64,000 nt of DNA from Opitutus sp. ER46 (GTDB lineage: Bacteria > Verrucomicrobiota > Verrucomicrobiia > Opitutales > Opitutaceae). This document shows positions 1 through 8,584 of this stretch, piece after piece (positions within the stretch are counted from its first letter, which is position 1; each line of letters begins with the position of its first letter). The notes beneath the pieces were generated by a model. The model had not been told where the DNA came from and searched no databases. It saw only the letters and a program-made list of their open reading frames with translations. The position numbers and the translations under genes were made by a program. The DNA lies in contig NZ_QAYX01000022.1 of the NCBI RefSeq assembly GCF_003054705.1, forward strand, positions 248,001 to 312,000, in the 5' to 3' direction.

Positions 1-2381
1 GAGTAGTGGTTGAACGAGTTCATCTGCGGGTTGAAGAACCCGTCCTCGCGCGTCCAGCCGTTCCACCGTTCCCAGATGGTCGTCGCCCCGTGCTTAACCG
101 GGTACAGCCACGAGGGGAACGTGTCCTGCAGAAGGAGCCGGTACGCCACATCGGCGTGGCCGGCGAGGGTCAGCGTGGGATTCAGGTGGCTCACGCCGAT
201 GAACCCGGTGCTGAGATGCCAACCGAGGTCGCGGATGTTCGCGACGAGACGCTCGGCCGCGCGGCGCCGCATCTCCGGCGGCAGCAGATCAAACGTGAGC
301 GCCAGGACGTAGGCCGTCTGGGTCTCCACCGTGAGTTGGCCGTCGGCGCGCACGTACTCCGCCTGGAAGGCCTGGCGCACCCGCGCGGCCATCGCATCGA
401 AGCGCCGGGCATCTTCCTCGCGCCCGATCACCCGTGCCATGCGCGCCAGCTTCACCGCGTCATCAGCCCAGTAGGCCGTGGCGAGAAAGGTCTTCATCGG
501 CGACTGCGTGCGAAAACTCGTGTCGGTTGGAATGCACAGCCAGTCCCCATAGTTGTTGCCGAGTTCGTGCTCGCGGATGCCGCGCGGATTCTTCCGCTCG
601 ACCCAGTCGAGCCACGCCACCATCGCGCGCCAGTGCCGCTGGATGATGCGGTGGTCGCCGTACACGCGCCACATGGTCCACGGCACGATCACGCCGGCGT
701 CCGCCCACCCTGCCCCGCCGCCGAGGCCGTCGAGACCGACAAACCGCACGTCCTCGCGGGGACGCGGCGCCACGTCCGGGAAGATGCCGTCGGTCGTCTG
801 CGCGTCCTCCACGTCGGTCATCCACTTGGTGAAGAAGGCGGCGACGTCCTGGTTGCAGGTCGCGGTGCGCAGAAACACCTGCGCGTCGCCCATCCAGCCG
901 AGGCGCTCGTCGCGCTGCGGACAGTCGGTCGGCACGGAGATGAAGTTGTCGCGCTGCGACCACACGCCGTTGAGCCAGAGGCGGTTCACCTCGGGGTTCG
1001 AGCATTCGAACTGCCCCACCGGCGCCGTCGCCGAGCTGATTGCGCAGCCAGTAAGGTTGTTCACGCCGATCGCCGCGAGACCGGTCACCTCGACGTACTG
1101 GAAGCCGTGGAACGTGAAATGCGGCGTCCAGACCTCTTCCAACCCGCCGCGGGTCACGTACACGTCGGTCGACTTCGCACGCCGGAGGTTCTCGGTGTAG
1201 AGCGAGCCGTCCGGATTCAGCCGCTCGCCATGCCGCAGGGTCACGCGGGTGCCCGCGGTGACGTTGGCCAGGCGAAGTTGCACGAAGCCCGCGATGTTCT
1301 GGCCGAGATCGAAGATGAAGACGCCCGGCGTCTGCTCGTGCATCGCCACCGGCACGAAGCTTTCGATTACGCGCACCGGTTCCGAACGCTGCGCCACCAG
1401 CACCGCGGCCGGCGGCGCCACGACCTTGGCCGGCAGCCACGGCCAGGGTGACTCGCTCATCGCGGCCGCCAGCGGGCCGGCGAAGGTCCAGCCGACGCGC
1501 TCGCGGCGCGCGTCGTACGTCTCGCCCATTTGAAAGTCCGAACTGAGGATCGGGCCGGTGTCGCACCGCCACGACGCATCCGTGCCGACCACCACGCGGC
1601 CGCCGTCCTGCAACTCCAGCTCGAGCTGCACGCAGATACTGTTCTCGAGGTTGTCATACCGCGCGCGCGTTTCCTGCCAGCCGACATAGCCTGTCCACCA
1701 ACCGTCCCCGAGCGTGGCCGCGAGCACGTTGGGACCGGCACGCACGAGCTCCGTTACGTCGTAGGTACGGTAGTGGATCCGCTTGTCGTAGTCGGTCCAC
1801 TCGGGCGCAAAGAGGTCATCGCCGATCCGGCGGCCGCCGAGACGCAGTTCAAACACGCCGCGCGCCGTCGCGTACACCGTCGCCCGGCGGACGGGCGTCG
1901 TGATCTCGAACTCCTTGCGAAACAGCACTGGCGTCCCCGGCTCGGTCAGCGTCGGGATGGTCGCCTGCGGATCGCGCCGGAAGATCTCCGGATCCGCCGC
2001 CACCCAGCTCGCCGTCCATTCCCGCGGGTCCAGCAGGCCCATCGTCCAGCGCGCCGTGGCCGACGTGCTGGTTGCGCCCGTCTCGTCCCAGACCTCGACC
2101 GACCAATGGCAGGTGTCACGCGAGCCCAGCGGCTTGCCGGCGTACTCGACGTGCGTGGTCTGACCGGTCTCCACGCGGCCGCTGTCCCAGCGATCCGGCT
2201 GACCCGCCGCGAGCTTCTCGGGCGTCGAGGCCACCCGCACCCGGTAGGCGACCTGCCGCGCACCGCGCCGGTCGCTTTCCAGTTCCCAGCTCAGGCGGGG
2301 CGTCCGCTCATCGATCCCAAGGGGATCGACGAGGTATTCACAACGGAGATGGGTGACGAGGAGGCCGCGTGCGGTCTTCAT
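1..2381 (-). CDS. Alpha-L-rhamnosidase, GH78 (partial, 3' end outside window)
   Basis: Hydrolyses terminal alpha-L-rhamnose from plant or pectic glycans. About 793 residues are visible and the frame stays open to base 1, so the C-terminus, including the expected catalytic base, lies outside the window. The N-terminus matches the GH78 beta-domain pattern (RTPRLSWELESDRRGARQ near residue 25, then TARWTMGLLDP). The (alpha/alpha)6 barrel carries the family motif TDCPQRDERLGWMGD near residue 480, which supplies the conserved D/E/D acidic cluster. No signal peptide is visible, so it may be cytoplasmic. The ATG shares one base with the stop codon of the upstream MFS gene (TAATG), which implies translational coupling: the substrate is probably imported as an oligosaccharide and cleaved inside. 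Family assignment is firm; the linkage is not determined. Confidence 0.9.
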   Translation of the reverse strand, partial: MKTARGLLVTHLRCEYLVDPLGIDERTPRLSWELESDRRGARQVAYRVRVASTPEKLAAGQPDRWDSGRVETGQTTHVEYAGKPLGSRDTCHWSVEVWDETGATSTSATARWTMGLLDPREWTASWVAADPEIFRRDPQATIPTLTEPGTPVLFRKEFEITTPVRRATVYATARGVFELRLGGRRIGDDLFAPEWTDYDKRIHYRTYDVTELVRAGPNVLAATLGDGWWTGYVGWQETRARYDNLENSICVQLELELQDGGRVVVGTDASWRCDTGPILSSDFQMGETYDARRERVGWTFAGPLAAAMSESPWPWLPAKVVAPPAAVLVAQRSEPVRVIESFVPVAMHEQTPGVFIFDLGQNIAGFVQLRLANVTAGTRVTLRHGERLNPDGSLYTENLRRAKSTDVYVTRGGLEEVWTPHFTFHGFQYVEVTGLAAIGVNNLTGCAISSATAPVGQFECSNPEVNRLWLNGVWSQRDNFISVPTDCPQRDERLGWMGDAQVFLRTATCNQDVAAFFTKWMTDVEDAQTTDGIFPDVAPRPREDVRFVGLDGLGGGAGWADAGVIVPWTMWRVYGDHRIIQRHWRAMVAWLDWVERKNPRGIREHELGNNYGDWLCIPTDTSFRTQSPMKTFLATAYWADDAVKLARMARVIGREEDARRFDAMAARVRQAFQAEYVRADGQLTVETQTAYVLALTFDLLPPEMRRRAAERLVANIRDLGWHLSTGFIGVSHLNPTLTLAGHADVAYRLLLQDTFPSWLYPVKHGATTIWERWNGWTREDGFFNPQMNSFNHY

Positions 2382-3664
2382 TAGGCCCGCTCAGTTTCGA
2401 TCTGCTCGAGCGATTTGCCAGACGTATCTGGCATGAAGAAGAAGCCCACGCCGCCGCTGATCATGAGGAACAGCGTCAGGAGCAGCGCGAGGAGCCCGAC
2501 GCCATCATGCGAGAGCTGCGGTACGAAGTAGCTCCAGACGCCGACCGCGACGCGCGCGATGCCGAAAGTGAGGCCCTGCGCGGTGCCGCGGAGCATCGTC
2601 GGGAATAGTTCCTGGCTGAAAACCTTGTAGAACGCCTCGCCCGCCAGCGCACCGCCGCCGGCGAAGAGCACGATGTTGGCCACGATCGCGGGGATGCTGA
2701 ACGGCACCACGATCAGGAGCCCGTAGGCGAAGATCTGCGTGATGGCGCCGATGCCCCAGAGCAGGCGGCGGGTGCGGTAACTGTGGTCGGAGTACCGCAT
2801 GAACACGGTGACAGTCACGATCATCATCGTGACAAAGGCCGCGCTCGGCAGACCGACGCCGAGCGCCTGGCTGCCTGCGTTGTGGGTCGTGATGAGGAAC
2901 GAGTTGAACGCGCCCGCCGTGCCGGCGGCCAGGTTCCAGAAGGTGTAGATGGTCGCGGTCCAAACCAGCGCGCGGAGATTCGAACCGGTGAACAGGCTGC
3001 GCATGCTGCGCGAGACGGCGGAGGCGGTGCGCGCCGCTTCCTGCCAGCGGGCCGATTCCGCGAGCCCCTGGCGGAGCGCCCAAGTCACAATCGCGACCAC
3101 GAAGAGGTGGAGGAAGACGATGCGGATGCCGAGGAGGCCGAGGGAGGACAATGCGAGGGCGAGCCAGAGGACGATCGCCGGCCCGAGGCACCACGCGACC
3201 TGCGTGAAGCCGAGGAGTTTGCCGCGCGCCTTGGCCGGGGCGAACTCACCCACGAGTGCGAGCGAGGTCGGGACGTCGGCGCCGACGGCGAGGCCGATGA
3301 TCGCAGTGCCGAGGAACAACATCTCGCGGTTCATCGCGAGGGCGATGAACAGGATGCCCACGGCGTACACCATCAGGTCGTATTGGTAGATCCGCTTGCG
3401 GCCGAGTTTGTCGCCCAGCCAGCCGCCAAGCATGGCGCCAAGCGCGCAACCGATGGCATTCGGGCCGATCGCCGCGAGCAGGCCGATGGCGCCGTCGCCG
3501 AGGTTGAACTCCTTTTGGAAGAGCGCCATGCCCGCGCCGAGGGCGACGATCGAGCCGGCGTCGAGGTACGACGCCATGCCGGCAAGCGCCGACCATTTCC
3601 ATTGCTGACGCGTGATGGCGGGGCTGCTGCCGGCGACGTCGGAGTGAGACGGGGCTGAACTCAT
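2381..3664 (-). CDS. MFS sugar transporter
   Basis: Twelve-helix major facilitator superfamily permease of 427 residues, inner membrane. The loop between helices 2 and 3 has the MFS signature GGWLGDKLGRKRIYQ, and hydrophobic segments follow at regular spacing to the C-terminus (final helix LMISGGVGFFFMPDT). I chose the ATG at 3664 (protein begins MSSAPSHSD) because GAGGA lies about 5 bases upstream; the longer open frame to 3724 adds an unlikely charged leader. The downstream GH78 gene starts inside its stop codon, so the pair forms a two-gene operon, and the transporter probably imports rhamnose-containing oligosaccharides. Substrate is inferred from context only. Confidence 0.88.
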   Translation of the reverse strand: MSSAPSHSDVAGSSPAITRQQWKWSALAGMASYLDAGSIVALGAGMALFQKEFNLGDGAIGLLAAIGPNAIGCALGAMLGGWLGDKLGRKRIYQYDLMVYAVGILFIALAMNREMLFLGTAIIGLAVGADVPTSLALVGEFAPAKARGKLLGFTQVAWCLGPAIVLWLALALSSLGLLGIRIVFLHLFVVAIVTWALRQGLAESARWQEAARTASAVSRSMRSLFTGSNLRALVWTATIYTFWNLAAGTAGAFNSFLITTHNAGSQALGVGLPSAAFVTMMIVTVTVFMRYSDHSYRTRRLLWGIGAITQIFAYGLLIVVPFSIPAIVANIVLFAGGGALAGEAFYKVFSQELFPTMLRGTAQGLTFGIARVAVGVWSYFVPQLSHDGVGLLALLLTLFLMISGGVGFFFMPDTSGKSLEQIETERA

Positions 3665-3842
3665 GGGGTCCTCAGGCTGAAGCGGTAATCTAGAAAGGGG
3701 AAATTCCGAGTATGCCTTGGTCAATCCGAGAACTCTTCCGCGATTGGCGAGTTTTGTCCCCGCATCCTAAGGTCCCTCGGCTCCGCTTAACTCACGCGCT
3801 CGTTCGTGCGCTCGCCATCGCTCTCGTGCTCACCCCGCCCAA

Positions 3843-4865
3843 CTACTCCCCCGCTGGCTTCAGCGCGTCGGTGCGCAACGCATCCTGCCGTTCGAGCTTC
3901 TGGAACACGGCATCGAAGGTAAAGCCGGCGATGAAACCGAAGGCCACGGCCATCGCCAGCACGGGAAAGCTGCTCGGACTGGCATCCGTGAACAGGTGAC
4001 TGAGGATATACATCACGCCGGAAATCGCCCCGGCGGCCGCCCCGAGCGCGATCGTCTTTGCCTGCGGTACGCCGTCGGTCGGTCGCAATAGCCGCATCGT
4101 CGCCCCGGAAGCGCCGGCCAGCGCCGGGGCGACGAACAGTAGATAGATGAACCAGCCCGCCCCCTTCTCGTCGCGCAACAACTGGTACCCCAACGGCAGC
4201 GCCAGGATCCAGCCCAGGAGCAGCAGGATCGCCGCCATGCTCCAACGTCTGCCGGCCGTCTCAGTCGCGCAGGCGTGCCGGCGTCTCGCCTGTGTCGCCA
4301 ATGAATCCACCCAATGTTCGATTCGTTTCGGGTCGGCATCCCGGCCCATGTCCTGGACTTCAGCCTTGGCCGCGAGGCCGCGCCCGTTGGCGAGCAGGCT
4401 CCAGATCTTTTCCGCACTGCCGCCGAACGCCCGGAGCGCAAGGACGGGCACGCGATTCGCGAGGGCGACGACGCCGGCAATGTACGTCGCGTTGCCTCCG
4501 CCGATGAGCACGACGCCATCCGCCTCGGCCAGCGAACTGTAGAAAGACATCTCCCAATCGGGCGAGTTGTCCACCTGGGGATCGAAGACCTCCGGGTGCG
4601 GCGCACACTCGGGGAACCCCATCGCGCCGGCTTGCGTGCCGGAATACTGGACGCGGACCGAGCCAGGCTTCGCGCCAGCCGCGACGTAGCCGCGCACCGC
4701 GTCCCGTTCGATGAAGTTTCCCGCGTACACGATCAATCCATAGCCACGTTTGGCCAGCATCGCGCCAAGCTCGGCCGCGGTCTGGCGCGCGCGCGACGCG
4801 TCGCGGAGCGGAGGATCGTAGGCCCGATCCTGCTCGGCGCTGCCGATGACCGAGATGAATTTCAC
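3843..4865 (-). CDS. SLOG-domain protein with four C-terminal membrane helices (putative defence effector)
   Basis: 340 residues with a GTG start. Residues 1-190 look like a Rossmann-type SLOG (SMF/DprA-LOG) domain: FISVIGSA at strand 1, YSGTQAGAMGFPE at 74-86, and the glycine-rich loop VVLIGGGNATYIAG at 118-131, typical of SLOG/LOG nucleotide-binding proteins. Residues 208-230, 236-256, 271-292 and 298-320 are four hydrophobic segments ending in a charged tail. In Thoeris ThsA proteins a SLOG domain senses a nucleotide signal made by a TIR enzyme; here the output would be a membrane pore or disruptor rather than an NADase. It is the last gene of a three-gene operon (37 bp after the middle gene) that begins with a TIR/deoxyribosyltransferase-like protein. 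Fold call is from motifs; the defence role is inference. Confidence 0.72.
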   Translation of the reverse strand: MKFISVIGSAEQDRAYDPPLRDASRARQTAAELGAMLAKRGYGLIVYAGNFIERDAVRGYVAAGAKPGSVRVQYSGTQAGAMGFPECAPHPEVFDPQVDNSPDWEMSFYSSLAEADGVVLIGGGNATYIAGVVALANRVPVLALRAFGGSAEKIWSLLANGRGLAAKAEVQDMGRDADPKRIEHWVDSLATQARRRHACATETAGRRWSMAAILLLLGWILALPLGYQLLRDEKGAGWFIYLLFVAPALAGASGATMRLLRPTDGVPQAKTIALGAAAGAISGVMYILSHLFTDASPSSFPVLAMAVAFGFIAGFTFDAVFQKLERQDALRTDALKPAGE

Positions 4866-4902
4866 GTGTTGCTTTTGGCGCAGAGTCAGGGCGATGGGAC
4901 GA

Positions 4903-5952
4903 CTAGACGGTCGGGCCGTTCAGAAAGTAGACGGCGACCGCAAACTCGAAGCAGTTGGTGACCTCGCGATTCTCCTCGAAGCCGAACCGCAGCCCGAGCG
5001 CTTCCTGTACCTTGATGGCGCTGGCCTCGCTGCCGCCCAGAACGGCGGGCGCAATGTGCTCATAGAATCCCTCCACGCACTGGATCACCTTCTGCGCCGC
5101 GATATCGCGATCGGTGTAGTGCCGTTTGGCCATCAACCGCTCCGTCTTGACCTGAATCCAGTCCGCCATCGGCCCATCGGCCCTGATCTTCCCGGTCGCG
5201 GGGTCAATATAGCGCTCATGGAGATAGGCACTCACGGGCTCAAAGCTCAATCGGGCCGCCTTGTGACTGTGGTCGTTGATCAATCTCCACAGGACACCTT
5301 CAGCAGCCTGATAGTCGGAGACCGCCTGCTCCGTCCCCCAGCCACGCCCTTTGCCCTCCCAGATCAGGTACGCCCCGAGTTCGACGACGCGCGACAGCCA
5401 CATGCGTCCGTCCTTGCCTTCAATTCGCCAATAGGAGTCGGCGCGCAGATCGTGGACCAGATCGATCTCGCGGTGGATGACGTCCCACGCCAGTCGCGTT
5501 TCCGCGCGCGCCCAGTCCTCGTCTTGCCGCCGGTGGGCTTCTTCGCCGCCCACGTGCCGCAGGTAAATCGCCGCCAGTTCACTGGCGGATCGCGAATCGT
5601 GCCAGCGCTTGATCCGCTCGCGACCAAGTTCGTCCGCCCGTCGGCGCACCCGCTCGTCCAAATCGAGGTCGGCGTAGCCGGATTCCGATTCGCTGGCAAA
5701 GGTCGGAGGCGGCGGCAGCGCAATATCCACGACCTCCCCCAAGGCAGGGCGGGCGGTCCGCCATTGTTCGAGGGCCCCTCGACACCAGAGATAGTCTTCG
5801 GGCTGGTGCGTCTCGCCGGCGGCAACGCTCAACGTCGCGAGCAACTGATTCAACTTGGTGGTGAACCCCCTCCGGTCTGCGACGTAAGCATCCTGGCAGA
5901 AGGCCTGGAACAGCTCTCGGTGCTGCTTTTGGACAAATTGTAGGTTGGTCAT
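4903..5952 (-). CDS. Uncharacterised middle protein of the TIR-like/SLOG cassette
   Basis: 349 residues, ATG start, 11 bp after the upstream TIR-like gene and 37 bp before the SLOG-TM gene. I do not recognise the family. There is no signal peptide or membrane segment; it looks soluble, largely helical and charged, with tryptophan-rich patches (PEDYLWCRGALEQW near residue 52; LIWEGKGRGWGTEQ near 195). A proline stretch (ALPPPPTF near 77) separates an N-terminal helical part from the rest. The C-terminus ends in a hydrophobic segment (FEFAVAVYFLNGPTV). Its fixed place between a putative signal-producing enzyme and a putative membrane effector suggests a sensor, adaptor or regulator of the cassette, but no function can be read from the sequence. 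Confidence 0.75.
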   Translation of the reverse strand: MTNLQFVQKQHRELFQAFCQDAYVADRRGFTTKLNQLLATLSVAAGETHQPEDYLWCRGALEQWRTARPALGEVVDIALPPPPTFASESESGYADLDLDERVRRRADELGRERIKRWHDSRSASELAAIYLRHVGGEEAHRRQDEDWARAETRLAWDVIHREIDLVHDLRADSYWRIEGKDGRMWLSRVVELGAYLIWEGKGRGWGTEQAVSDYQAAEGVLWRLINDHSHKAARLSFEPVSAYLHERYIDPATGKIRADGPMADWIQVKTERLMAKRHYTDRDIAAQKVIQCVEGFYEHIAPAVLGGSEASAIKVQEALGLRFGFEENREVTNCFEFAVAVYFLNGPTV

Positions 5953-5963
5953 GGTCAGTCGGC

Positions 5964-7034
5964 CTATCGGCCATTGCAGGCAGCAAAAGCGCTACAGATG
6001 CGTTCTTCCGTCGTACGCACCATTTCGCGGGTGGTGTAGATGAGGTCCTCCGTTGCGATCCTCAGCGGATCGGCGGTGCCAAGGAGTTCCCGGCGGGGAT
6101 GGTCGCCGGCCAGGACCCTGCCCATGCCCAGCTCGGTCTCGCCGTATGTCTGCCGGAGCCGCGCGATGCACGCCCGGAAGGTGTCAAACTCTCGTCGGCA
6201 GGCTTCGGCCGTCGAGTGCCCTGCATCCAAGGCGGCGGTCAGATCCTGCAGCATCGCTTCGATCCGCCGCAGTCTATCTTCGGCCAACGCGGGGACGATC
6301 CGCTGGGCGAAGAGTTGCCGGCAATAGCCCCAGTGCTGCAACGCGTCCTTGAACGACGCCGTGGTGCCGGACAGGAGCGCCTGGGCGCTGTCGCTCAACC
6401 GGATCAGATGGCTCGCCGCCGTATCCATCTCGCGGCACAGGTGGTCGGCGTAGGTCAGGATCTCCTGGGTATAGGACCAGAACGGCGGCATGAGCACAGC
6501 CCCTTGGTTCGCGGTCAGGGCATGTATCGCCGGGGCATCGTCGAGGATGACCCGCGCCTTGCGGCTGCGCTGCTGCAGTTCCCGAATCTTGATGGCGAGG
6601 CGATCCGCGAGGGCCTGCTTGCCGCGCTGATGCTTCAGTTCACCGCTGCTGTATTCAAGGACGCCATGGCTCCGGAGGTCCGCCGGGAGATTCTCCGCGT
6701 TGTTGATCAGGATGAGCGTCGGTTTGCCCAAGGCATCGGCCAGGCCGAGTTCGTACGTGACGTTGGGGTTGACGGGGTGGCGCGCGTCGGGGGTGCAGAT
6801 GGCAACCACCATCGCCGACTGCGAGATCTCCTGCCGGATCGTGGCGATGAAATCCTTGCCCGTGGTCTTTCGCTCAATCCAGTAGGGCGCCAGATGGGCC
6901 TGGTCTACCGCATCGTTGATGACCGACGTGATCGGTTCACACCGCCCGTCGTGGATGGCGAAAGGATAGGCGACGAAACACTGGTCGGTGATCCTGGGAA
7001 CATCGACCGCAATGACGAAGTGGGGCTCGGGCAT
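5964..7034 (-). CDS. TIR/nucleoside deoxyribosyltransferase-like (DRHyd) protein, putative signal-generating enzyme
   Basis: 356 residues. ATG at 7034 with AGGAG about 9 bases upstream. Residues 15-115 have the flavodoxin-like deoxyribosyltransferase/TIR-like pattern: CFVAYPFA at strand 1, the region DFIATIRQEISQSAMVVAIC, then NPNVTYELGLADALGKPT at 89-106. The YELG glutamate (E95) matches the catalytic glutamate of nucleoside 2-deoxyribosyltransferases and of DRHyd/TIR NAD- or nucleotide-cleaving enzymes. Residues 150-356 are helical with no known motif and could sense an invader or form oligomers. It is the first gene of a tight operon ending in a SLOG-TM protein, the arrangement expected if it makes a nucleotide messenger. 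Enzyme class is moderately supported; the activity and product are not known. Confidence 0.72.
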   Translation of the reverse strand: MPEPHFVIAVDVPRITDQCFVAYPFAIHDGRCEPITSVINDAVDQAHLAPYWIERKTTGKDFIATIRQEISQSAMVVAICTPDARHPVNPNVTYELGLADALGKPTLILINNAENLPADLRSHGVLEYSSGELKHQRGKQALADRLAIKIRELQQRSRKARVILDDAPAIHALTANQGAVLMPPFWSYTQEILTYADHLCREMDTAASHLIRLSDSAQALLSGTTASFKDALQHWGYCRQLFAQRIVPALAEDRLRRIEAMLQDLTAALDAGHSTAEACRREFDTFRACIARLRQTYGETELGMGRVLAGDHPRRELLGTADPLRIATEDLIYTTREMVRTTEERICSAFAACNGR

Positions 7035-7292
7035 GGCGTTGGCTCCTGTGGGTATGTGAGCACGCGCGCTAGCCTGGGGTGTGAGACAGCGACCCTAGTT
7101 GCGTGCGAGCAATCCCGGCAACGACAAACTCGCCCCGCCCACGACCTCCCCGGCATCGGCGGCCGCCGTTTGCCGCAGCGCGGGCGCCGCATCCCCTCCA
7201 AATTCGACAAATTCAGAAATGCCCATCGCGTGGTGGGCTGCGCGGTTCGCGATCGAGCCGTTGCTGCCCCACTTCCTGATCACGTGCGACTC
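7035..7292. promoter_or_regulatory. Divergent intergenic region
   Basis: The three-gene cassette runs left and the reductase gene runs right from this 258-bp region, so both promoters should lie here. The AGGAG ribosome site of the left gene is visible near 7044. I could not identify convincing -35/-10 boxes or an operator. Confidence 0.4.
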
Positions 7293-7871
7293 ATGAAAAC
7301 CCAATACTTCACCGCCAGCAGCCTCGACGGATACATCGCCACCGAGGACGATTCGATCGACTGGCTGTTCCCGCTGGGCGATATCAACGCCACCAGCTAT
7401 CCGGCCTTCTTCGCGCAGGTGGGCGCGCTGGCCATGGGCTCCTCGACCTACGAGTGGATGCTCCGCCACACCCAGGCGGTCGCCGACCAGACCGGTTCCG
7501 CGTGGCCCTACCCCCAGCCGACCTGGGTGTTCTCCCGGCGCCCCCTGCCCGCGATCCCCGACGCCACGCTGCACTTCGTCCAAGGCGACGTCCGGCCCGT
7601 GCACGCGGCCATGCGCGCCGCCGCCGGCGACAAGAACCTCTGGATCGTCGGCGGTGGCGACCTCGCCGGCCAGTTCCACGACGCCGGACTGCTCGACGAA
7701 ATCATCGTGCAAGTCGCGTCCGTCACCCTCGGCCGCGGCAAACCCCTCTTCCCCCGCCGCCTCACAACGCCTCCGCTCATCCTCACCTCCGCCCGCCAAG
7801 TCGGCCCCGGCCTCGCCGAGCTGCACTACCAAGTGCCCGCCGTGCCACCGCGTTCTACGCCGCGGTCTTGA
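7293..7871 (+). CDS. Dihydrofolate reductase-like / RibD C-terminal domain protein
   Basis: 192 residues of the RibD C-terminal (bacterial bifunctional deaminase-reductase C-terminal, DHFR-like) family, small NADPH-binding reductases often annotated YyaP/YwjB-like. Visible family signatures are FTASSLDGYIATEDDSIDWL (5-24), MGSSTYEWM near 50, and the glycine-rich loop LWIVGGGDLAGQF near 115, followed by DEIIVQVASVTLGRGKPLF. The open frame extends far upstream but only the ATG at 7293 starts at the conserved MKTQYFTAS beginning. Its 3' end overlaps the convergent lipoprotein gene by 17 bp. The substrate is unknown; members are not necessarily true folate enzymes. Confidence 0.88.
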   Translation: MKTQYFTASSLDGYIATEDDSIDWLFPLGDINATSYPAFFAQVGALAMGSSTYEWMLRHTQAVADQTGSAWPYPQPTWVFSRRPLPAIPDATLHFVQGDVRPVHAAMRAAAGDKNLWIVGGGDLAGQFHDAGLLDEIIVQVASVTLGRGKPLFPRRLTTPPLILTSARQVGPGLAELHYQVPAVPPRSTPRS

Positions 7872-8322
7872 GCGTCGCGCCGTTCACAACCCAGGAGCCT
7901 GCTTCGCAAGAGAGCGTGATCTCCCAGACCTCGAGCCCGTCACTCGCTGCAAAGACCTCCACGGACAACTCCGCGGTATTTCTCATTAGTCTCAGCGCAC
8001 GCACGGACACTATGCTCGCCCGTCTACCATCAAGCGTTAGCACCAAGGAGCGGCTCGTCGCATCGCGTGCGGTTATCGGAAGGCAGATCGACTTTGCGAA
8101 CTTCGAAATCTCCGCGCGGGTCTGTTCGCTCTCGTCGATCAAGTACACCTCGGGAGCCGGTGCCCATTTCGAGGCAATGTCACGAATCGCGTAGACATAT
8201 CCCGCCAGCACTGGATCGCTCACGGCACGGCCGGGGCTCCGACACGACATCACTCCGAACGCGGCAACCGTGACGACCGTCCACACCCCGAGACACTTCG
8301 CCTGATAGAGGGCACCTCTCAT
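7855..8322 (-). CDS. Hypothetical lipoprotein
   Basis: About 155 residues from the ATG at 8322. The start gives a short basic head, a hydrophobic core (VWTVVTVAAFG) and a possible lipobox VMSC, so the product is probably an envelope lipoprotein. The remainder is a small soluble domain (AGYVYAIRDIASKWAPAPEV, later SLVLTLDGRRASIVSVRAL and WEITLSCEAGSWVVNGATL). The last part resembles the regular strand pattern of small periplasmic domains but I do not recognise the family. An upstream in-frame ATG at 8406 would overlap the next small ORF and lose the signal peptide from the N-terminus. The 3' end overlaps the convergent reductase gene. Confidence 0.55.
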   Translation of the reverse strand: MRGALYQAKCLGVWTVVTVAAFGVMSCRSPGRAVSDPVLAGYVYAIRDIASKWAPAPEVYLIDESEQTRAEISKFAKSICLPITARDATSRSLVLTLDGRRASIVSVRALRLMRNTAELSVEVFAASDGLEVWEITLSCEAGSWVVNGATLKTAA

Positions 8323-8365
8323 GCCGGGCAGCACAGAGGCTTTCAATGCAGGCGTCGAGCGCTGC

Positions 8366-8584
8366 CTAGCTTCCCGCTTTGGTGTCGGCGACCGCGACGT
8401 ATCCATGCGCGACAGCGATGATGCTCTCGATCCCGCCGACGAGCGGGATGGCGGGGTCGGTCAGGATACCGTGGGCGGCACCCCAGAAGCTGTTGAGCGC
8501 GAAACCGGCCATGTTCACCGCCACCGCCGCCGCGATGATCGCCCGGACTCGTGAGCGCGGCAGCCGACACGCGAGAAAGAGCAC
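8366..8584 (-). CDS. Possible small membrane protein or remnant
   Basis: A 72-codon frame with a GTG start directly after an in-frame TGA. The protein has two hydrophobic stretches (AIIAAAVAVNMAGFALNSF and IPLVGGIESIIAVAHGYVAV) with plausible amino-acid composition, which is unlike the arginine-rich shadow frames. It could be a small inner-membrane protein or the C-terminal remnant of a larger decayed gene, since nothing readable precedes it. It lies 43 bp upstream of the lipoprotein gene on the same strand. Confidence 0.35.
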   Translation of the reverse strand: MLFLACRLPRSRVRAIIAAAVAVNMAGFALNSFWGAAHGILTDPAIPLVGGIESIIAVAHGYVAVADTKAGS

